A DNA stretch of 64,000 nt. It comes from Isoetes taiwanensis. Its lineage: Eukaryota; Streptophyta; Lycopodiopsida; Isoetales; Isoetaceae. The DNA lies in contig JAJEKV010000213.1 in the NCBI GenBank assembly GCA_021234155.1, positions 498,001-562,000 on the forward strand, read 5' to 3'. Each line of letters starts with the position of its first letter. The stretch's first letter is position 1. Made by a program: the position numbers and the translations under genes. This document shows, in pieces, positions 1 to 10,427 of this stretch. The notes under the pieces are model-generated. The model was given only the letters and a program-made list of their open reading frames with translations, was not told the DNA's origin and searched no databases.

Positions 1-151
1 GTAACATGTTTGCTAGTCCAATATGCAGATTGGACCTGATTTTGTAGCTGGATACTAAAGTTCTCAGCAAAATCTACAACTGACAAAAGAGTACCTGGTG
101 GAAGATTTTCCAGCAACTCCTTAAATTGCTTGGCCTGCCACTTATGCCACG
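1..151 (-). CDS. Transposase-like gene, exon with DFAENF motif (open at left edge)
   Basis: The minus strand reads WHKWQAKQFKELLENLPPG and then DFAENFSIQLQNQVQSAYW in one open frame that runs off the window. A plausible splice acceptor (tttcctttgcatag) sits just upstream at 152-165. From memory, the same D-F-x-E-N-F/Y context followed by Q-x-Q-x-x-x-Q-S-A-x-W occurs in a widespread, poorly named transposon-derived protein family of plants and animals; the conserved acidic residues suggest a DDE-type nuclease core, but this is inference. The next three entries look like upstream exons of the same gene. Expression cannot be judged. Confidence 0.5.
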
Positions 152-205
152 AAACTATGCAAAGGAAATTTAGCCAACCTCGTCAATTAACTTGTGTACT
201 AAAGC

Positions 206-620
206 TCATGGCTCGATTTCTTTCCACAAACGCTTCAGTATTTTCTTTGGCTTTCCCCACTTATCTTTTCCACCTTCTTCATAATCCCAGTACTCCCAAC
301 TAACAGATCCTTCGGTTGCTAACTCTAGTGGACATATGGATAGCTGGGATATACCACAATTAGTGCAAACTCCATCTATGCAATCTTTTTTGTGGAATTC
401 CTGGTTCTCCTCCTTTGCACAAAGAATAGTCTGCCACAACTCTGTAGTTGTCTTATATTTCTTTCTCTTGGCAAAACAAGCTTCTCCCACATCTCCCACA
501 TGATGACATACATCACATGTACAGTTGCAAGGATTCACATGTTGATTTCTCAATCTATTAAAGCCATCTAAAAGCATTTGCAACCCATGCGTGATGTATG
601 CAACAACAAGAGTTAAATTG
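206..620 (-). CDS. Transposase-like gene, Cys-rich exon
   Basis: An open frame of at least 125 residues shows a cysteine-rich middle (CNCTCDVCHH) and a second cluster (CIDGVCTNCGISQLSICP), about 55 residues apart, that look like zinc-binding knuckles. The frame continues upstream of its first ATG through VVAYITHGLQ, so the ATG is not the real start; this is an internal exon. The C-terminal part is basic (KWGKPKKILKRLWKE). The same order, FKE...KLKP, then a Cys-rich block, then DFAENF, is the layout I recall for an unclassified transposase-like family. Intron borders are only approximate. Confidence 0.5.
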
Positions 621-639
621 CTTCAATTTCAATACATTA

Positions 640-721
640 CCATGGCTTTAATTTCTCAAAAGCCCTTTGGCGGATCTTCACTGCCGGATATTGCTCTTTG
701 AATTTGAGGAACATTTCTGAC
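640..721 (-). CDS. Transposase-like gene, short exon FKEQYPAVKI
   Basis: A short exon reads EMFLKFKEQYPAVKIRQRAF followed by EKLKPW. It is bordered by an acceptor (attatccag) and a donor (CCATG/gtaatg) on the minus strand. The motif F-K-E-x-x-P-x-V-K-I-x-x-R-x-F-x-K-L-K-P is a hallmark I associate with the same transposase-like family as the neighbouring exons. Bases 722-1321 between this exon and the next upstream one contain no further convincing coding sequence and are probably intron. Confidence 0.5.
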
Positions 722-1317
722 TGGATAATAACAACAATAGTAATCAGTTTACATGCATGATGTCTTAGGTGCAAAACTAAGACTTCACAATGACTAACTA
801 CAACTAGAACTGAATCTATTGCACCTAAAACAGTCTGGTCAGGTTTGTGGCATCTACGACTACTACTATTTGGTAAGCTGTAACTATCACCTAACACGGA
901 CCTTTGAAGCGCCACCACTCATTGTCACCTAAAAGCGCCAACTAGAACTAACACCGCAACTTGCAATCGCCACACCAGAATCACACCGCAACTTCAGACT
1001 ATGACCTGCAACTATCTCTAAAACTACGGCCTTTAAGTGCAAGGTAAGTCCATAACATGTCACACTGTAACCTGTAACTTGGACTGCAACCTGCAAATGC
1101 ATACTGTAACATGGAACTAAAACATAAGTTACTACTATGGTTGGGACTCCAACTTGCAAGTATCTCACAACTACATAGTGCCTAAATCATTTAGGAAAAT
1201 TAGCAAACACCATTCATCAAACACATATATTTGAGTTCAATCTAACCAAATAAAATACATCAAACATGCTACCAAAACTTTGGAAACAAGTAAAAAAAGC
1301 AAAAATAAGGCAATAAA

Positions 1318-1506
1318 CTAACTTTTGTATCTTCCGGATAATGAGTTGCATGCTCCTCTTTAACATTCTTCTCAACCTTTTTATATCTCACGTCTTTTAC
1401 ATTTGGCGAGACCCTTGTATTTATGTCCCAAAAATTCTGGACCAACTCAATAATATCATTTCCAATTGAATCGATCCTCTTTGACCTTTTATAAAACACC
1501 CATCCA
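1318..1506 (-). CDS. Transposase-like gene, exon with VSPNVKDV / HATHY motif
   Basis: The frame reads RIDSIGNDIIELVQNFWDIN, then TRVSPNVKDVRYKK, then EEHATHYPEDTK, ending at a possible donor (acaaaa/gttagt). The F-W-x-x-x-T-x-V-S-P-N-x-x-D-V and E-H-x-T-H-Y pattern again fits the N-terminal half of the left-edge transposase-like family, so this is read as an upstream exon. No start codon can be assigned. Confidence 0.45.
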
Positions 1507-2995
1507 GGTTTTATTAGTGACTATCTCCTTGTGTTTATCCCTTGCAATCGCATAATATTTCTTGGATGGATTCCCAAAACTTTTCCCAAACTTCTCTTAC
1601 TAACAATTTCACGGGTGCAACCTTGTCCAATAGACATCGCAAAAAGTACACTCACGCTGCGACCATAGAATCTGTGCAAGTAGAAGATTTTACCGATTGG
1701 ATATTTTCTCTAATATTATCAATTAAATGGTTCTTCACCTCCAAATTCTGAATTGGTCATCAAGAAACTCTGCAACTTCCTTTTGCTTCATGAACTCCTT
1801 TAGAACTTCTCTCTTTGTATTGTCCATTCCGAGAAGTTTTTCTCACAAAGAAGAGTACTAAACTAGCTACAATCTTATTCTTTTGAATTTTACTATGGCT
1901 GGTACTAGTAGAACCCTCTTGCATAATAGTCATCAATTTCTGTTTTTCTACGTTTTTCTCTGCATTCTTTTTTTCAAAGTTTCACCTTTCTGTTGTTCTC
2001 TTTCTTTTCCTTTTGGAATTGTGCATTTGTATCTTCCATCACTAGATATAATTATCGGAAAAGAATGGAGAAGTAATGGGAGGCTTACCGGTTAAGGCCT
2101 AATGTCATGTTTGCAAAAAATAAACCCGGATGCCAAAAATCACGCAATTACCCAAACATAGAAACAACGAGGATTCTTCTCGATTATACATCCCGAAATC
2201 TCTTGTTGCTCCAATCTAGTAACAAGGAAGCTTTCATTTCATTAGTTCTCCTCAACGTTTATGGTGTTGCAAATGTAATCTGAAAGAAAAACTAAACGTA
2301 TGTAAAAGATAGGTTTACCGTGTTGGCATGGTTGCATCAGTAGGTCTTGATTCATGGGATCATCCTCTATCCTCTGGTCAAGCATTGAGACCTATCTGAT
2401 AGCACCGAGCTTGCTTCTTGGGACGGAACTTTTGGCCCGAGGTTCTTGGAAAATTTTAAAAATTTTCTACGTGGCATGGTTGTTGCCATAAAAGGCCAAA
2501 AGAAATTAGTAAGGGAACGAGCTACTTCTTTAACTATTTTGGGGGGGACAAGGGGGACAAGCTAATCGAACCACTATAGTGTGCTTCCACCCCCAGGTGA
2601 GCTGTTAGTGCCAGCAAAGCTGGTCAAAATTTTCAGCAAATATACAATAACTTGTCAAATGTCTCGAGCAACCTTACCTTAGCCATGTGAATATGTCTTA
2701 CTTTAGCCATGCAATAAGCATATACATATGCTACCAATCCACTAAATAAATGGCCTGATTAGCAAAAAGATTGAAGAGTAAGTATGGTCAAGCAATTGTT
2801 CGTTACTCAGCTTAAACAATGAGCTAGATCAAGAAGGGAAAAGTTCATTAAATGCAAAAGGGTAAAACTCGTACATTTGTACATTGCAGCCAATAGCACT
2901 TGGTGTCCTTTGGCCTTGATTGAAAACATTTACACTCAAAGCAAAAAATATTGTGTTCATAAGCTAAAAATAAATAAAATATCAAAACATGTATT
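1507..2995. other. AT-rich spacer or intron, no gene seen
   Basis: No reading frame here looks coding on either strand; the short plus-strand frames are compositionally biased (Phe/Ser/Leu from T-rich runs). A stretch of eight G (2541-2560) and scattered homopolymers are the only landmarks. It may be intron of the minus-strand transposase-like gene. Confidence 0.4.
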
Positions 2996-3095
2996 AAGCA
3001 CTCCAAAGATAGGGTCTACTTTCCTTTTTCTTTTCCGCTCAACATTCTTCCTCATCCCTTTCTTGCCGACATGATCTGACGCCTTGAGCTGCAAA
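2996..3095 (-). CDS. Possible small basic exon
   Basis: On the minus strand, after an acceptor-like ttttgcag, the frame reads LKASDHVGKKGMRKNVERKR followed by KRKVDPI. The run of Lys/Arg resembles a nuclear localisation signal. It lies between the acidic exons at 3.4-4.1 kb and the transposase-like exons at 0-1.5 kb and could belong to the same transcript. Short length makes this weak. Confidence 0.25.
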
Positions 3096-3385
3096 ACAGT
3101 TACCATTGTAAAGATTGAAATTCAGCCATATATTACATTAATACATTAATTTATGATGCAAATTGGTGTAACATCTAGAAATAATAAGAATATGCATTAA
3201 ACGTACATTCCTAAGCACTTTCCCTTCAGCAAGCATTGCGATAAACCTTGTACGACCCTACTTTTATGATTTTTCTGAAAGTGGCTATAGAAGGATAGTA
3301 GCCCCAATCTCGAAACTACAAAAGATCCACAAATAGTTAGTTCAATAAAAAGCATAGCATTAAACGGCACAATCTAGATTCTTAC

Positions 3386-3562
3386 ATAATCTGCATAGAT
3401 GCCATCAAAACCATGTCGACCATAATCTTGTGTCCCATCTCTTGCACCAGTTGCTCGCTTTTGTTGGTCATGATTACTCCTTTTCTTCACAAGAAACCTA
3501 TCCCATACTTCACCTTCAATGTTGGCAGGGGCATAATCGTCCTTCCTTCTATACAGCGAACC
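3386..3562 (-). CDS. Exon-like frame of a minus-strand transposon-type gene
   Basis: The frame reads RRKDDYAPANIEGEVWDRFL then VKKRSNHDQQKRATGARDGT and GRHGFDGIYADY, closing at a donor (GATTAT/gtaagaat). The W-D-x-F-L-V-K-K-R-S-x-x-x-x-Q-Q-K-R-A arrangement recalls the C-terminal part of plant Transposase_24-type proteins linked to En/Spm-like elements, but I cannot confirm the family by eye. The upstream limit is uncertain because two acceptor-like tatag sites are close together. Confidence 0.35.
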
Positions 3563-3764
3563 TCTATACACGACATTGATAATGATCATCTCATGGATCG
3601 ACATGGCAATAAACTTAAATGAAATCCTCCATTTAAACAAGATAAATTAGTTGAAGATAGAATACTTACTTATAGTGATTATATAGCCGACCCGCCCGGT
3701 ATAAGAGTTCAGACACCAGCAACCCTTTATCCGATTCATGCTACATGTGATCGACAATCTTTTT

Positions 3765-3888
3765 CTTAATGATGTTCGAGACATTCCTTCATGTCTGTAC
3801 AATAGTGCTTTACAACATTTCCTAGCGCTATAACCCACTTGACACCATTAGGGTCCAAGTGTACATGACCATCTTGAGAAATAGTGAC
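3765..3888 (-). CDS. Exon-like frame VTISQDGHVHLDPNG
   Basis: After a clear acceptor (gttattgcag) the minus strand reads VTISQDGHVHLDPNGVKWVI, then ALGNVVKHYCTDMKECLEHH, then a stop. Plant En/Spm-associated ORFs often have such a D-x-x-G-x-V-x-L-x-P-x-G-x-x-W segment before the Transposase_24-like region. The stop at the end suggests decay or an unrecognised donor just upstream of it. Confidence 0.35.
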
Positions 3889-3968
3889 CTGCAATAACAT
3901 GCGTGAAAATTATAAATCGATCACAAACGTTGAGAAACAAAATATAATTAGAAACTAGAAATATACAA

Positions 3969-4130
3969 CCTCATGTTTCTTTGAGAGCCATGTAAATAGT
4001 ACATCCTCATCCTCCTTGTCCCTATTGCTCAATTCCTCATCCTCCACCTCCTCATTTGCATTTTCGCATTCATCCCCATGCCCATCAATATTATCATTAT
4101 TAGGCGCATTAAATGATCTTATATTGTAAG
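3969..4130 (-). CDS. Acidic exon of the same minus-strand gene
   Basis: The frame contains DNIDGHGDECENANEEVEDE then ELSNRDKEDEDVLFTWLSKK and ends HE at a gt dinucleotide. It is strongly acidic and followed 80 bases later by the VTISQDG exon, which gives a plausible intron of ordinary plant size. Function unknown; upstream limit approximate. Confidence 0.35.
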
Positions 4131-4434
4131 TAGTCCTCCATCTAAAAGTTAGTTCATAATTCTAACTATAAAATCTGGAAGCATTTTTGCAAGATTTCCA
4201 TAGAAATAGATGTCACAACTTTACAGATATATATAGTCTGATCACACCCGTTTAATAGATGTGATAGATATTAGAGGACAACAATAGATGTGAATAGATA
4301 TTAGAGGACAACACAAGGCCTGCCATACCACTATAACCCCAAAATTTGCTCAACATGTAGTTTTTTGGTATCTTTTTTACAAAAAATCAACACTTGAAAA
4401 TCACCCATAGTTTTGTTCCGAAAATGCTAGAAAC

Positions 4435-6144
4435 GGCTAGGGCGGCGGCTGGCGGCCGCCCAACTCGTGAAGCAAGCCAAAAATCCCTCTAATCTTGCTG
4501 GAAGAGTGGTCGAAGGCAATCCTTTGGCCACTAACTTCTGTGGCTATGGTTTTCTTGCAGATTGCTCAAGGCTGGGAAGCCCCACCGATTGATCTTGTGA
4601 CAAAGGGTTTTGTTCAGAGTTCGCCTAGCTCGTGAATATTGCTCTGGTGGCGCCAAGATATAAGGCGGATCACCGTCCGACCTTTTTTTCTGCGATTCAA
4701 GCTGTAGTCTAGGAAGTTCTTGCATCAACGCCGATAGCTCTTTTTTGCTTAGGAGAAGCTTCAACCAGCGGTAAGCTTTATTTCCTTTCTGTTGGGTGTA
4801 TTTGGCCAAAGCTGCTTTCTCGTTCGGGATGGACATACCGCACTTTAACGCAGCCCTCTTTCGAGTCTTTGGAGATATTGCGCTCCTTTGTAGTCTTCTA
4901 AGCGGCTGCACTCACTGCGGCAGGGAATGAATGCACTCGACTGCGACTTTTTGAGCCCCAAGGTATTAGTTTGGTCTGTCATTCTGGAAAGGTGCTTCAG
5001 CTATATTTAGTTGGTGGAGTTTTCTTCAACTTTAAACATGATGGGCAGAATTATTCTTTTGTGCTATGTGTTGCATTGGGATTCAATTGTGGCGAGCATG
5101 AACCTAGTATGGTGCAGTTCTACTATCTGAGGCTCACAGCTACACTAGATTTAACTCTGGATATGTCATGTTTTTGATTCTGCTGCAGGCTGGACACTCC
5201 AAGAAAGTGCTCTGGACATATTCAGCCGGCATCTAAGGGTGCTCTTATTGCAGTTGCTGGCTTGTAGTAGTGCAGATCTGTGACCTAGTTAGTCGTTCTA
5301 TCCTGAGCAGGCCCCTTCGCATGAAATCTCTCGGAGTGACTTAAGGGTGTGCAGAAGAGACCTTTCAGAATAATCGATTTTAGCCAGAGGAAAGCTTAGT
5401 GATTTTGAGGGCTTTAGATGTATGTGACAGCAGTAACTTGTTCAAGTTCAGCCATGGTTGGTACAGGTATGTAGCATGTGTACTTGGAAGGATTTTTCCT
5501 CTTCATGTTGTCCCTCTTCCATCCCAATTTGGAAGGAGATGTGGGTTTTAGGAATACGCAAAGGAAAGCAATGCATTGCTGGGGAATGGGTTCCAGTGAG
5601 ACATTGGACGGGAGGCCATATGTTTCTATAGCTGCTCCCTAGTATGGAAGTAGAGCACAAAACAGATGAAATCTAAGCAATGTCATGGCAAGTAGAGTGG
5701 ATGCAGACCACCCTTTTAGGGTAGGCTTTTATGCCTATGCTTCAAGAAATTTGGTGAGTATAGAGCTCTAAGTACGAGAAATTGGAAAAGAGTTGCCTCT
5801 CTCCCATTAGTACTGTGGCATTGGTAAAGTAATGGCCGAGTTAACGCGAGGGATGAGGCGTCTACCCTTTTCTTGTTTCGTGTTCATTGCACTCTCGGTG
5901 GTGGAACTTAAAGGGGTAGCATCTGTTTGGATATCGGGATCACTCTCTGATATGGGTTGTTTGAGGTTGTTTTTTACTAGAACCCCACATTCTTTGGGAG
6001 ATTTGTGCTGAAACGTTTAGGCATTTGGCTATTGGAGCCATTTTGCTAAAATACTTCCTATTTGGCCCATGTGGGGTCTAAATAAGGTCTTGTACCATTT
6101 TTTTTTATTATATAAATAAAAAACTTGCCTTCAAAAAAAAAAAA
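4435..6144 (+). mobile_element. Poly-A retro-insertion (5'-truncated LINE or processed retrocopy)
   Basis: A 1.7-kb segment ends in a poly-A run (6133-6145) preceded by an A/T-rich 3' end with an AATAAA-like tataaataaaaaac, and is flanked by the direct repeat atgctagaaac (4424-4434 and 6145-6155; extendable to 14 bp through A residues). This is the signature of target-primed reverse transcription. The 5' end is GC-rich (gggcggcggctggcgg). No reverse transcriptase motif survives in any frame, and a 126-residue minus-strand frame at 4531-4911 matches nothing I know. A truncated L1-like element or a processed pseudogene fit equally. Confidence 0.7.
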
Positions 6145-6235
6145 ATGCTAGAAACAACGTGTATTTTTTGGCTAAAAAGTCTACGCATAGAAAATTGACA
6201 GCCTTTTGAAAAATATTCAATGCGTTGTTCCTAGG

Positions 6236-6424
6236 TGTTGTTTTTTTGTTTGAAAACAAAAATAACATGTGGTTTTACAAAATATCCACATGTGGTGTTT
6301 AAAATAGTAGTTGTTTCTAAGTGCTGTTTTTACTAAAACAACATGTGGTTTAACAGCATATCCACATTGTGGTTTTTAAACTAGTAGTTGTCTTTAAATG
6401 TTATTTTTCTAAAAAACAACATGT
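6236..6424. repeat. CACTA subterminal repeats (aacatgtggttt)
   Basis: Three imperfect copies of a roughly 90-bp unit carry the motif acaacatgtg(g/a)ttta, each followed by atatccacat(t)gtgg and a gtagttgt block. Arrays of short repeats near the ends are binding sites for the transposase partner protein in known CACTA elements, so these are the likely equivalent here. Confidence 0.5.
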
Positions 6425-6429
6425 GATTT

Positions 6430-6530
6430 AAGGCATGTTTGAGCCACCTTGGCATATTGGAGCCTAGGTGGCATGTTGCAGTCTAGGTGGCATGTTTGAG
6501 CCACCTTGGCATGTTTGAGCCTGAGCTAAA
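6430..6530. repeat. Inverted ggcatgtttgagccaccttgg repeats
   Basis: The motifs gagccaccttggcat and atgccacctaggctc-like (written as gcctaggtggcat) alternate four times in about 100 bases, giving potential stem-loops. They lie inside the CACTA element and are not explained by coding. Confidence 0.5.
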
Positions 6531-7069
6531 TTGGATGGAGTTTTAGCAAGTTTTCATATGTGATGGATGAATGGTGTACTTTTGACTAGGAAAAATGGTC
6601 TTGCTAACTTTGGTCTCGACAAATGGCAATGGTATATGAAAGGGGAGAAAATGATGTATAAAGAGATGATTTTTTTGAGTGGAGTGGTAGTGAAGACCTT
6701 GGGAAATAGCAAATCATGCCTTAAGAAATAATATCATGGCTCATGCAAAGTACCGTTGAAATTCAAGTGGTCTTCCAACTTTGGGGTCTTCAACCTTTGA
6801 CTTCAAGTGTTCAAGATGCTTAAACTATCAAATATTCTTCAAGAAATGCCTATATAATGCCAAACCAGTGTCCATCTTTTGGTTCTTCACTACAAGTTGC
6901 CAAGTGATGGATGTCCTCAAGTTTCATGCTCTACAAGCTTTCTCTCTCACACACACATACGAAATGCTAGTGAAGTGTGTCAAGCATGCATATAGCTCTT
7001 GTATGCTGCCATTTTGTGGCATTAATGGCATGTGGACAACTTGGTCGTACATGAATTCTTAGCAAACAC

Positions 7070-7290
7070 TACCTTAAAAAACACCTTTAAAAAAAACATC
7101 CCTTCAAAAAAGCTATACAGCCCGAGAAAACAACACATCCTAAAAAAAGAAACTACGCCTCCTTAAGAAACCACACATTCTTATAAAAGAAAACTATGGC
7201 TCTTTAAGAAAAACTACATCATATCCTTGAAAAACCACACCTCCGTATAACTACGTATAGGTTTTTTTTTTAAATCTTCAAAAAAACAAC
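7070..7290. repeat. Right subterminal repeat array of the CACTA element
   Basis: Short imperfect repeats of the form aaa(a)ctac/accac + ctcctta-like or cattctta follow one another for about 200 bases up to the right terminus, for example aaactacgcctccttaag, aaaccacacattcttata and aaaaccacacctccgtata. This is the structure expected of a CACTA subterminal region. Confidence 0.5.
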
Positions 7291-7741
7291 CCCTATTGTG
7301 TTTTCACTATTGTTTTCAGCTGCGGATCAAATGTCAGGGTTGTAGTGTACCATATGGTCAAAGTACGAATTTGGAGTAATATCCATACTGTATTGATCCT
7401 AAGACCAAGAAATCTGGTACTAATATTATGGCCTAGCTATTTTCAAGGGGACATAAGCTAAAGGTTACTAAGTGCCACTGCACACATACTTAATGTAGTT
7501 AATGTGACGTTCAAAGACGATTATACGGTCCCGGGGCGTATCGCATCTTTATCAAATCGCAGCGTACACGCCACTCCAACTGACGTGTACGCCGACGTGT
7601 AGCCAGGTGAGTAGCCCTAGGGGGCAACTTGCTAGGTATGTGCACTTCTTATTAATGTGCACATGCACATTTATTAAGGTGCACACATTTCCATGTAGGC
7701 ACATTTGGCCACCTAGCCATTAAAGGCAAGTGGGCCCATTT

Positions 7742-7774
7742 CCAATTATCCCACATGCCTAAAGGGATAATTGG
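7742..7774. promoter_or_regulatory. Perfect hairpin upstream of LTR TATA box
   Basis: ccaattatccc (7742-7752) and gggataattgg (7764-7774) are perfect inverted repeats around an 11-base loop, about 24 bases upstream of the TATA-like box. The 3' LTR keeps both arms unchanged (17851-17861, 17873-17883) although surrounding sequence differs. It could be a dyad protein-binding site. Confidence 0.5.
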
Positions 7775-7797
7775 AAACCCTAAGTCCCAACCCTTGC

Positions 7798-7806
7798 CTA
7801 TTTAAG
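7798..7806 (+). promoter_or_regulatory. TATA-like box in 5' LTR
   Basis: ctatttaag followed by tagaagaaccctaac, a typical plant TATA context; the identical box is at 17908-17916 in the 3' LTR. It probably sets the start of the retroelement transcript. Confidence 0.5.
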
Positions 7807-9098
7807 TAGAAGAACCCTAACTTGCCCATTTTCGTTCCTAGGGTTTTAGAGCTCTTTTTTGGTCGCTCTATGAGTCAAAACCGCCTCCCGGACTCAAATG
7901 CGAGAGAATGGCACCATTAGTTTCCCTTGATTGAAAGCAGTCAAAGGTGGGATGGTCGAACTCGGTCGAGGAGGAGCAACTCATGGATCGGGGTATGTAG
8001 TCGATTTAATGGTCTAAACCGTTTTCCGGTCATTGTATCGATGGGTTTAGCCTATTAAATCGCCTTTAGCAGCTATCTAGATCTCTAGATGAGTAGATAC
8101 GGACTCTAACTAAAGAACCTAACTATGATATAGATTAGATCTATGTTCTTTAGTTCTTACGTGATGTATATGGATGATGTATCTCTGTGAACTCCTTGTA
8201 TTGGGGAGGGGGTAGAGACTTCAAGCTTGGTAGTAGATGCTCCTAGATTAGCCTCTCTAGCACACCATAGATTCGGCCTGTGTACAAGAGCCACACTGGT
8301 TGTGGGTGAAGGGGCCGGGACCGGGTGAGAAGGAGGTTCGTGTTCGGACTCTTGAGCGATCCCTCGGTGTGTAAGGCCCACCCAGGGGATCATTGTGACT
8401 AGGTCTAATGGCTTACCACCGAGTGTGGGTAAGGCATGGGCTCGACACCCGTGAAGTGGTGTTCATGACTTTCCGGTGGGTTCGGTCGACGCAGGCGGTG
8501 GCCCTCTAGTCACCTTGAGTCGGCATGTAGATCTCCGGAGGGAGGGAGTGATCCCTACACGCCCCCATCGAACTGGGATGATGACCCGGGGAATAGCCCT
8601 TCGGCTATGCATCCGTGGGCTACAGTCCCGGTCCCGGAACACTTTTCAGCCTACTACGCAAAAGTGTGCACTGGGGGGGGCGGATGGAGTGGACAACCCT
8701 ATGCCATGTTCTTATGCCCGATAAAATCCATTGCCATGAATTATGCGCAATGAACTCGGAGACCCAAGCCGTCGAGTCATCCCTTTGAGTCACGAGCCTT
8801 GGGTAGGATTCCCTATGTGATAAGCTTTGATCTTTGTCTATGCAGATATGTGGAGGACCATCCTTCGTGATGGTCATATGATGTTGATGTATGTACTCTC
8901 GACATGTATGTTTACGCTCAAGCTAGCCTAGGTAGGCCCCGAGGGAGACGGGGTAAAGGACCCCTTCATTCTTCCCTTTGGAACTCTTCAAGGTTGCGGT
9001 GATCGTGGAGGGCCCTATATTAGCATGGAGCTGGTATGGGGGATGAACTCTGTTTTGTATACGGTGAGTGCACCGTATATGAGTAGGGGACGTCACAG

Positions 9099-9110
9099 TG
9101 GTATCAGAGC
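9099..9110 (+). promoter_or_regulatory. Primer binding site (initiator tRNA-Met)
   Basis: tggtatcagagc lies one base after the 5' LTR and is the complement of the 3' end of plant initiator methionine tRNA, the usual primer for minus-strand DNA synthesis in many plant LTR elements. Confidence 0.85.
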
Positions 9111-9349
9111 AATGTTCTTGGAGACCAAGAGCAAAGCACTGGCCATGCTCCCAGTAGTACTAACTTGATAGGATCCTCGAACCTCGGAAAGTGGGAAATT
9201 TTTTTCTCATTTTTGTAGTTTATGCTAAGCTAGTAACAGTTAAGTGGATTGGAATTTAATATTAGCACAGTTAGGTGAATTGGAACTTAATAAGACAGTT
9301 AGGTGAATTGGAACTTAATAAGACTAAAAAGAATGAGCCAGGTAAGGTG

Positions 9350-9416
9350 GTCTCACAGCTCGCGCCTGGTTCAATAACTAAACTGTAGTTTTGCGACGAG
9401 GCGCAAGCTGTGAGAC
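9350..9416. repeat. Hairpin unit 1 (gtctcacagc ... gctgtgagac)
   Basis: gtctcacagctcgcgcct and its near-perfect inverse aggcgcaagctgtgagac close a 67-base imperfect palindrome with aactaaactgtagtttt in the loop. It is the first of four related copies in the 5' part of the LARD interior. Confidence 0.65.
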
Positions 9417-10157
9417 ATTGATGAAAACAGCTTGAAAAGTTATAAAATTTAAAAAAGTAACTTGGTAATTCGAATCTTAGCCTAGGATCTAGCTAGATTA
9501 GTCTAGTTTTTCAATCTCTTTGAACCTCATCTAAAAAGAATTCCCTTGTGGCAGAATTGAACCTCCCACCCACCAGGGGTTGAACCCCCAAACCCCCGGT
9601 GCCAAACCGAGGGGGGGCATCGTTTGTGTTTGAATTATAATTCTTAATTAGATTTAAGCTTTAATAATGTTAGATAATATTAATGGCTAAGCCTTAGATT
9701 TAGAACCAAGGCCCTTAAGCTAGATAGAGACAGCATCTCGATAGACACTAGGACTCCGATCGACATGATGCGCACCAAACGCATCAGCTTCGACTTTCTC
9801 GACAAAGGCGAAACAGCCGTGAGGCCAAGGAGGCCGAAGGAAACAAGAAGAGGAGAGGGCGAGCGAGGCGGGAGGCCAAGGCTCAAGCGCCAGAGCGGAA
9901 GCCGGTCCAACATTTTGAAGACTCTCAGCGTGACGCACTTTCATGCAAAGCGAGTAACCCTCATGAGGGAAGGCATGTAATTAGCTAGTTTAATTAGGGA
10001 GATCCCGGTAGATATGTTGTAAATAATCAATAATTTTGTTAATACATGATAATTTTGAGTAGTTTATGTGTCAAATCTTGCTTAATTAGGGACGAGTTAG
10101 CAAGTAGTAGTTTTTATTTTAGTAAAATAGGATACTCTCGGACCAAAAAAGTGTGAT

Positions 10158-10230
10158 GTCTCACACATTTCGCTACCGGTCGCATAAAACAAAAGTTAGT
10201 TTTGAAGCGAGGCGCAAAGTTTGTGAGAGA
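10158..10230. repeat. Hairpin unit 2
   Basis: Second copy: gtctcacacatttcgc at the left and gcgcaaagtttgtgaga at the right, with aaaagttagttttgaa between. Arms are less perfect than in unit 1. Confidence 0.55.
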
Positions 10231-10360
10231 CGCCCAAACTTGACCAAAACAGCTCCAAATTGACCCAATAAGGGGTCGATTACGCCCTAATTTGATGAGC
10301 CCATCACCTTTACACCATTAGTTTACCCAAATTAGACACCTTTGATCGAAATGAGGCGAT

Positions 10361-10427
10361 GTCTCACATTTCGCGCTGGTCGCCAAACAAAAAAGTTAGT
10401 TTTGAAGGCGGAAGCAAGCTGTGAGAC
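10361..10427. repeat. Hairpin unit 3
   Basis: Third copy: gtctcacatttcgcgctgg at the left and aagcaagctgtgagac at the right, loop aaaaaagttagttttgaa. Confidence 0.55.

Larger units (their letters stand above)
4329..7347. mobile_element. CACTA (EnSpm-type) DNA transposon, non-autonomous, TSD tac
   Basis: The left end CACTATAACCCC and the inverted right end ...GGGTTGTAGTG match at about 16 of 20 terminal bases, begin with CACTA, and are flanked by a direct 3-bp repeat tac (4326-4328 and 7348-7350), which is the target duplication of this superfamily. Inside are subterminal repeats at the right side and a nested retro-insertion (4435-6144). Without that insertion the element is about 1.3 kb. 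No transposase frame is visible; the 93-residue frame at 6781-7062 is not recognised. It would need transposase supplied by another element. Confidence 0.8.
7503..9097 (+). repeat. 5' LTR of the LARD element
   Basis: Begins tgtgacgttc and ends gggacgtcaca, so the outermost 8 bases are an inverted repeat (tgtgacgt/acgtcaca). It matches 17609-19192 over its length. The U3 part holds a perfect 11-bp hairpin and a TATA-like box; the region after it is likely R/U5. Confidence 0.88.
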
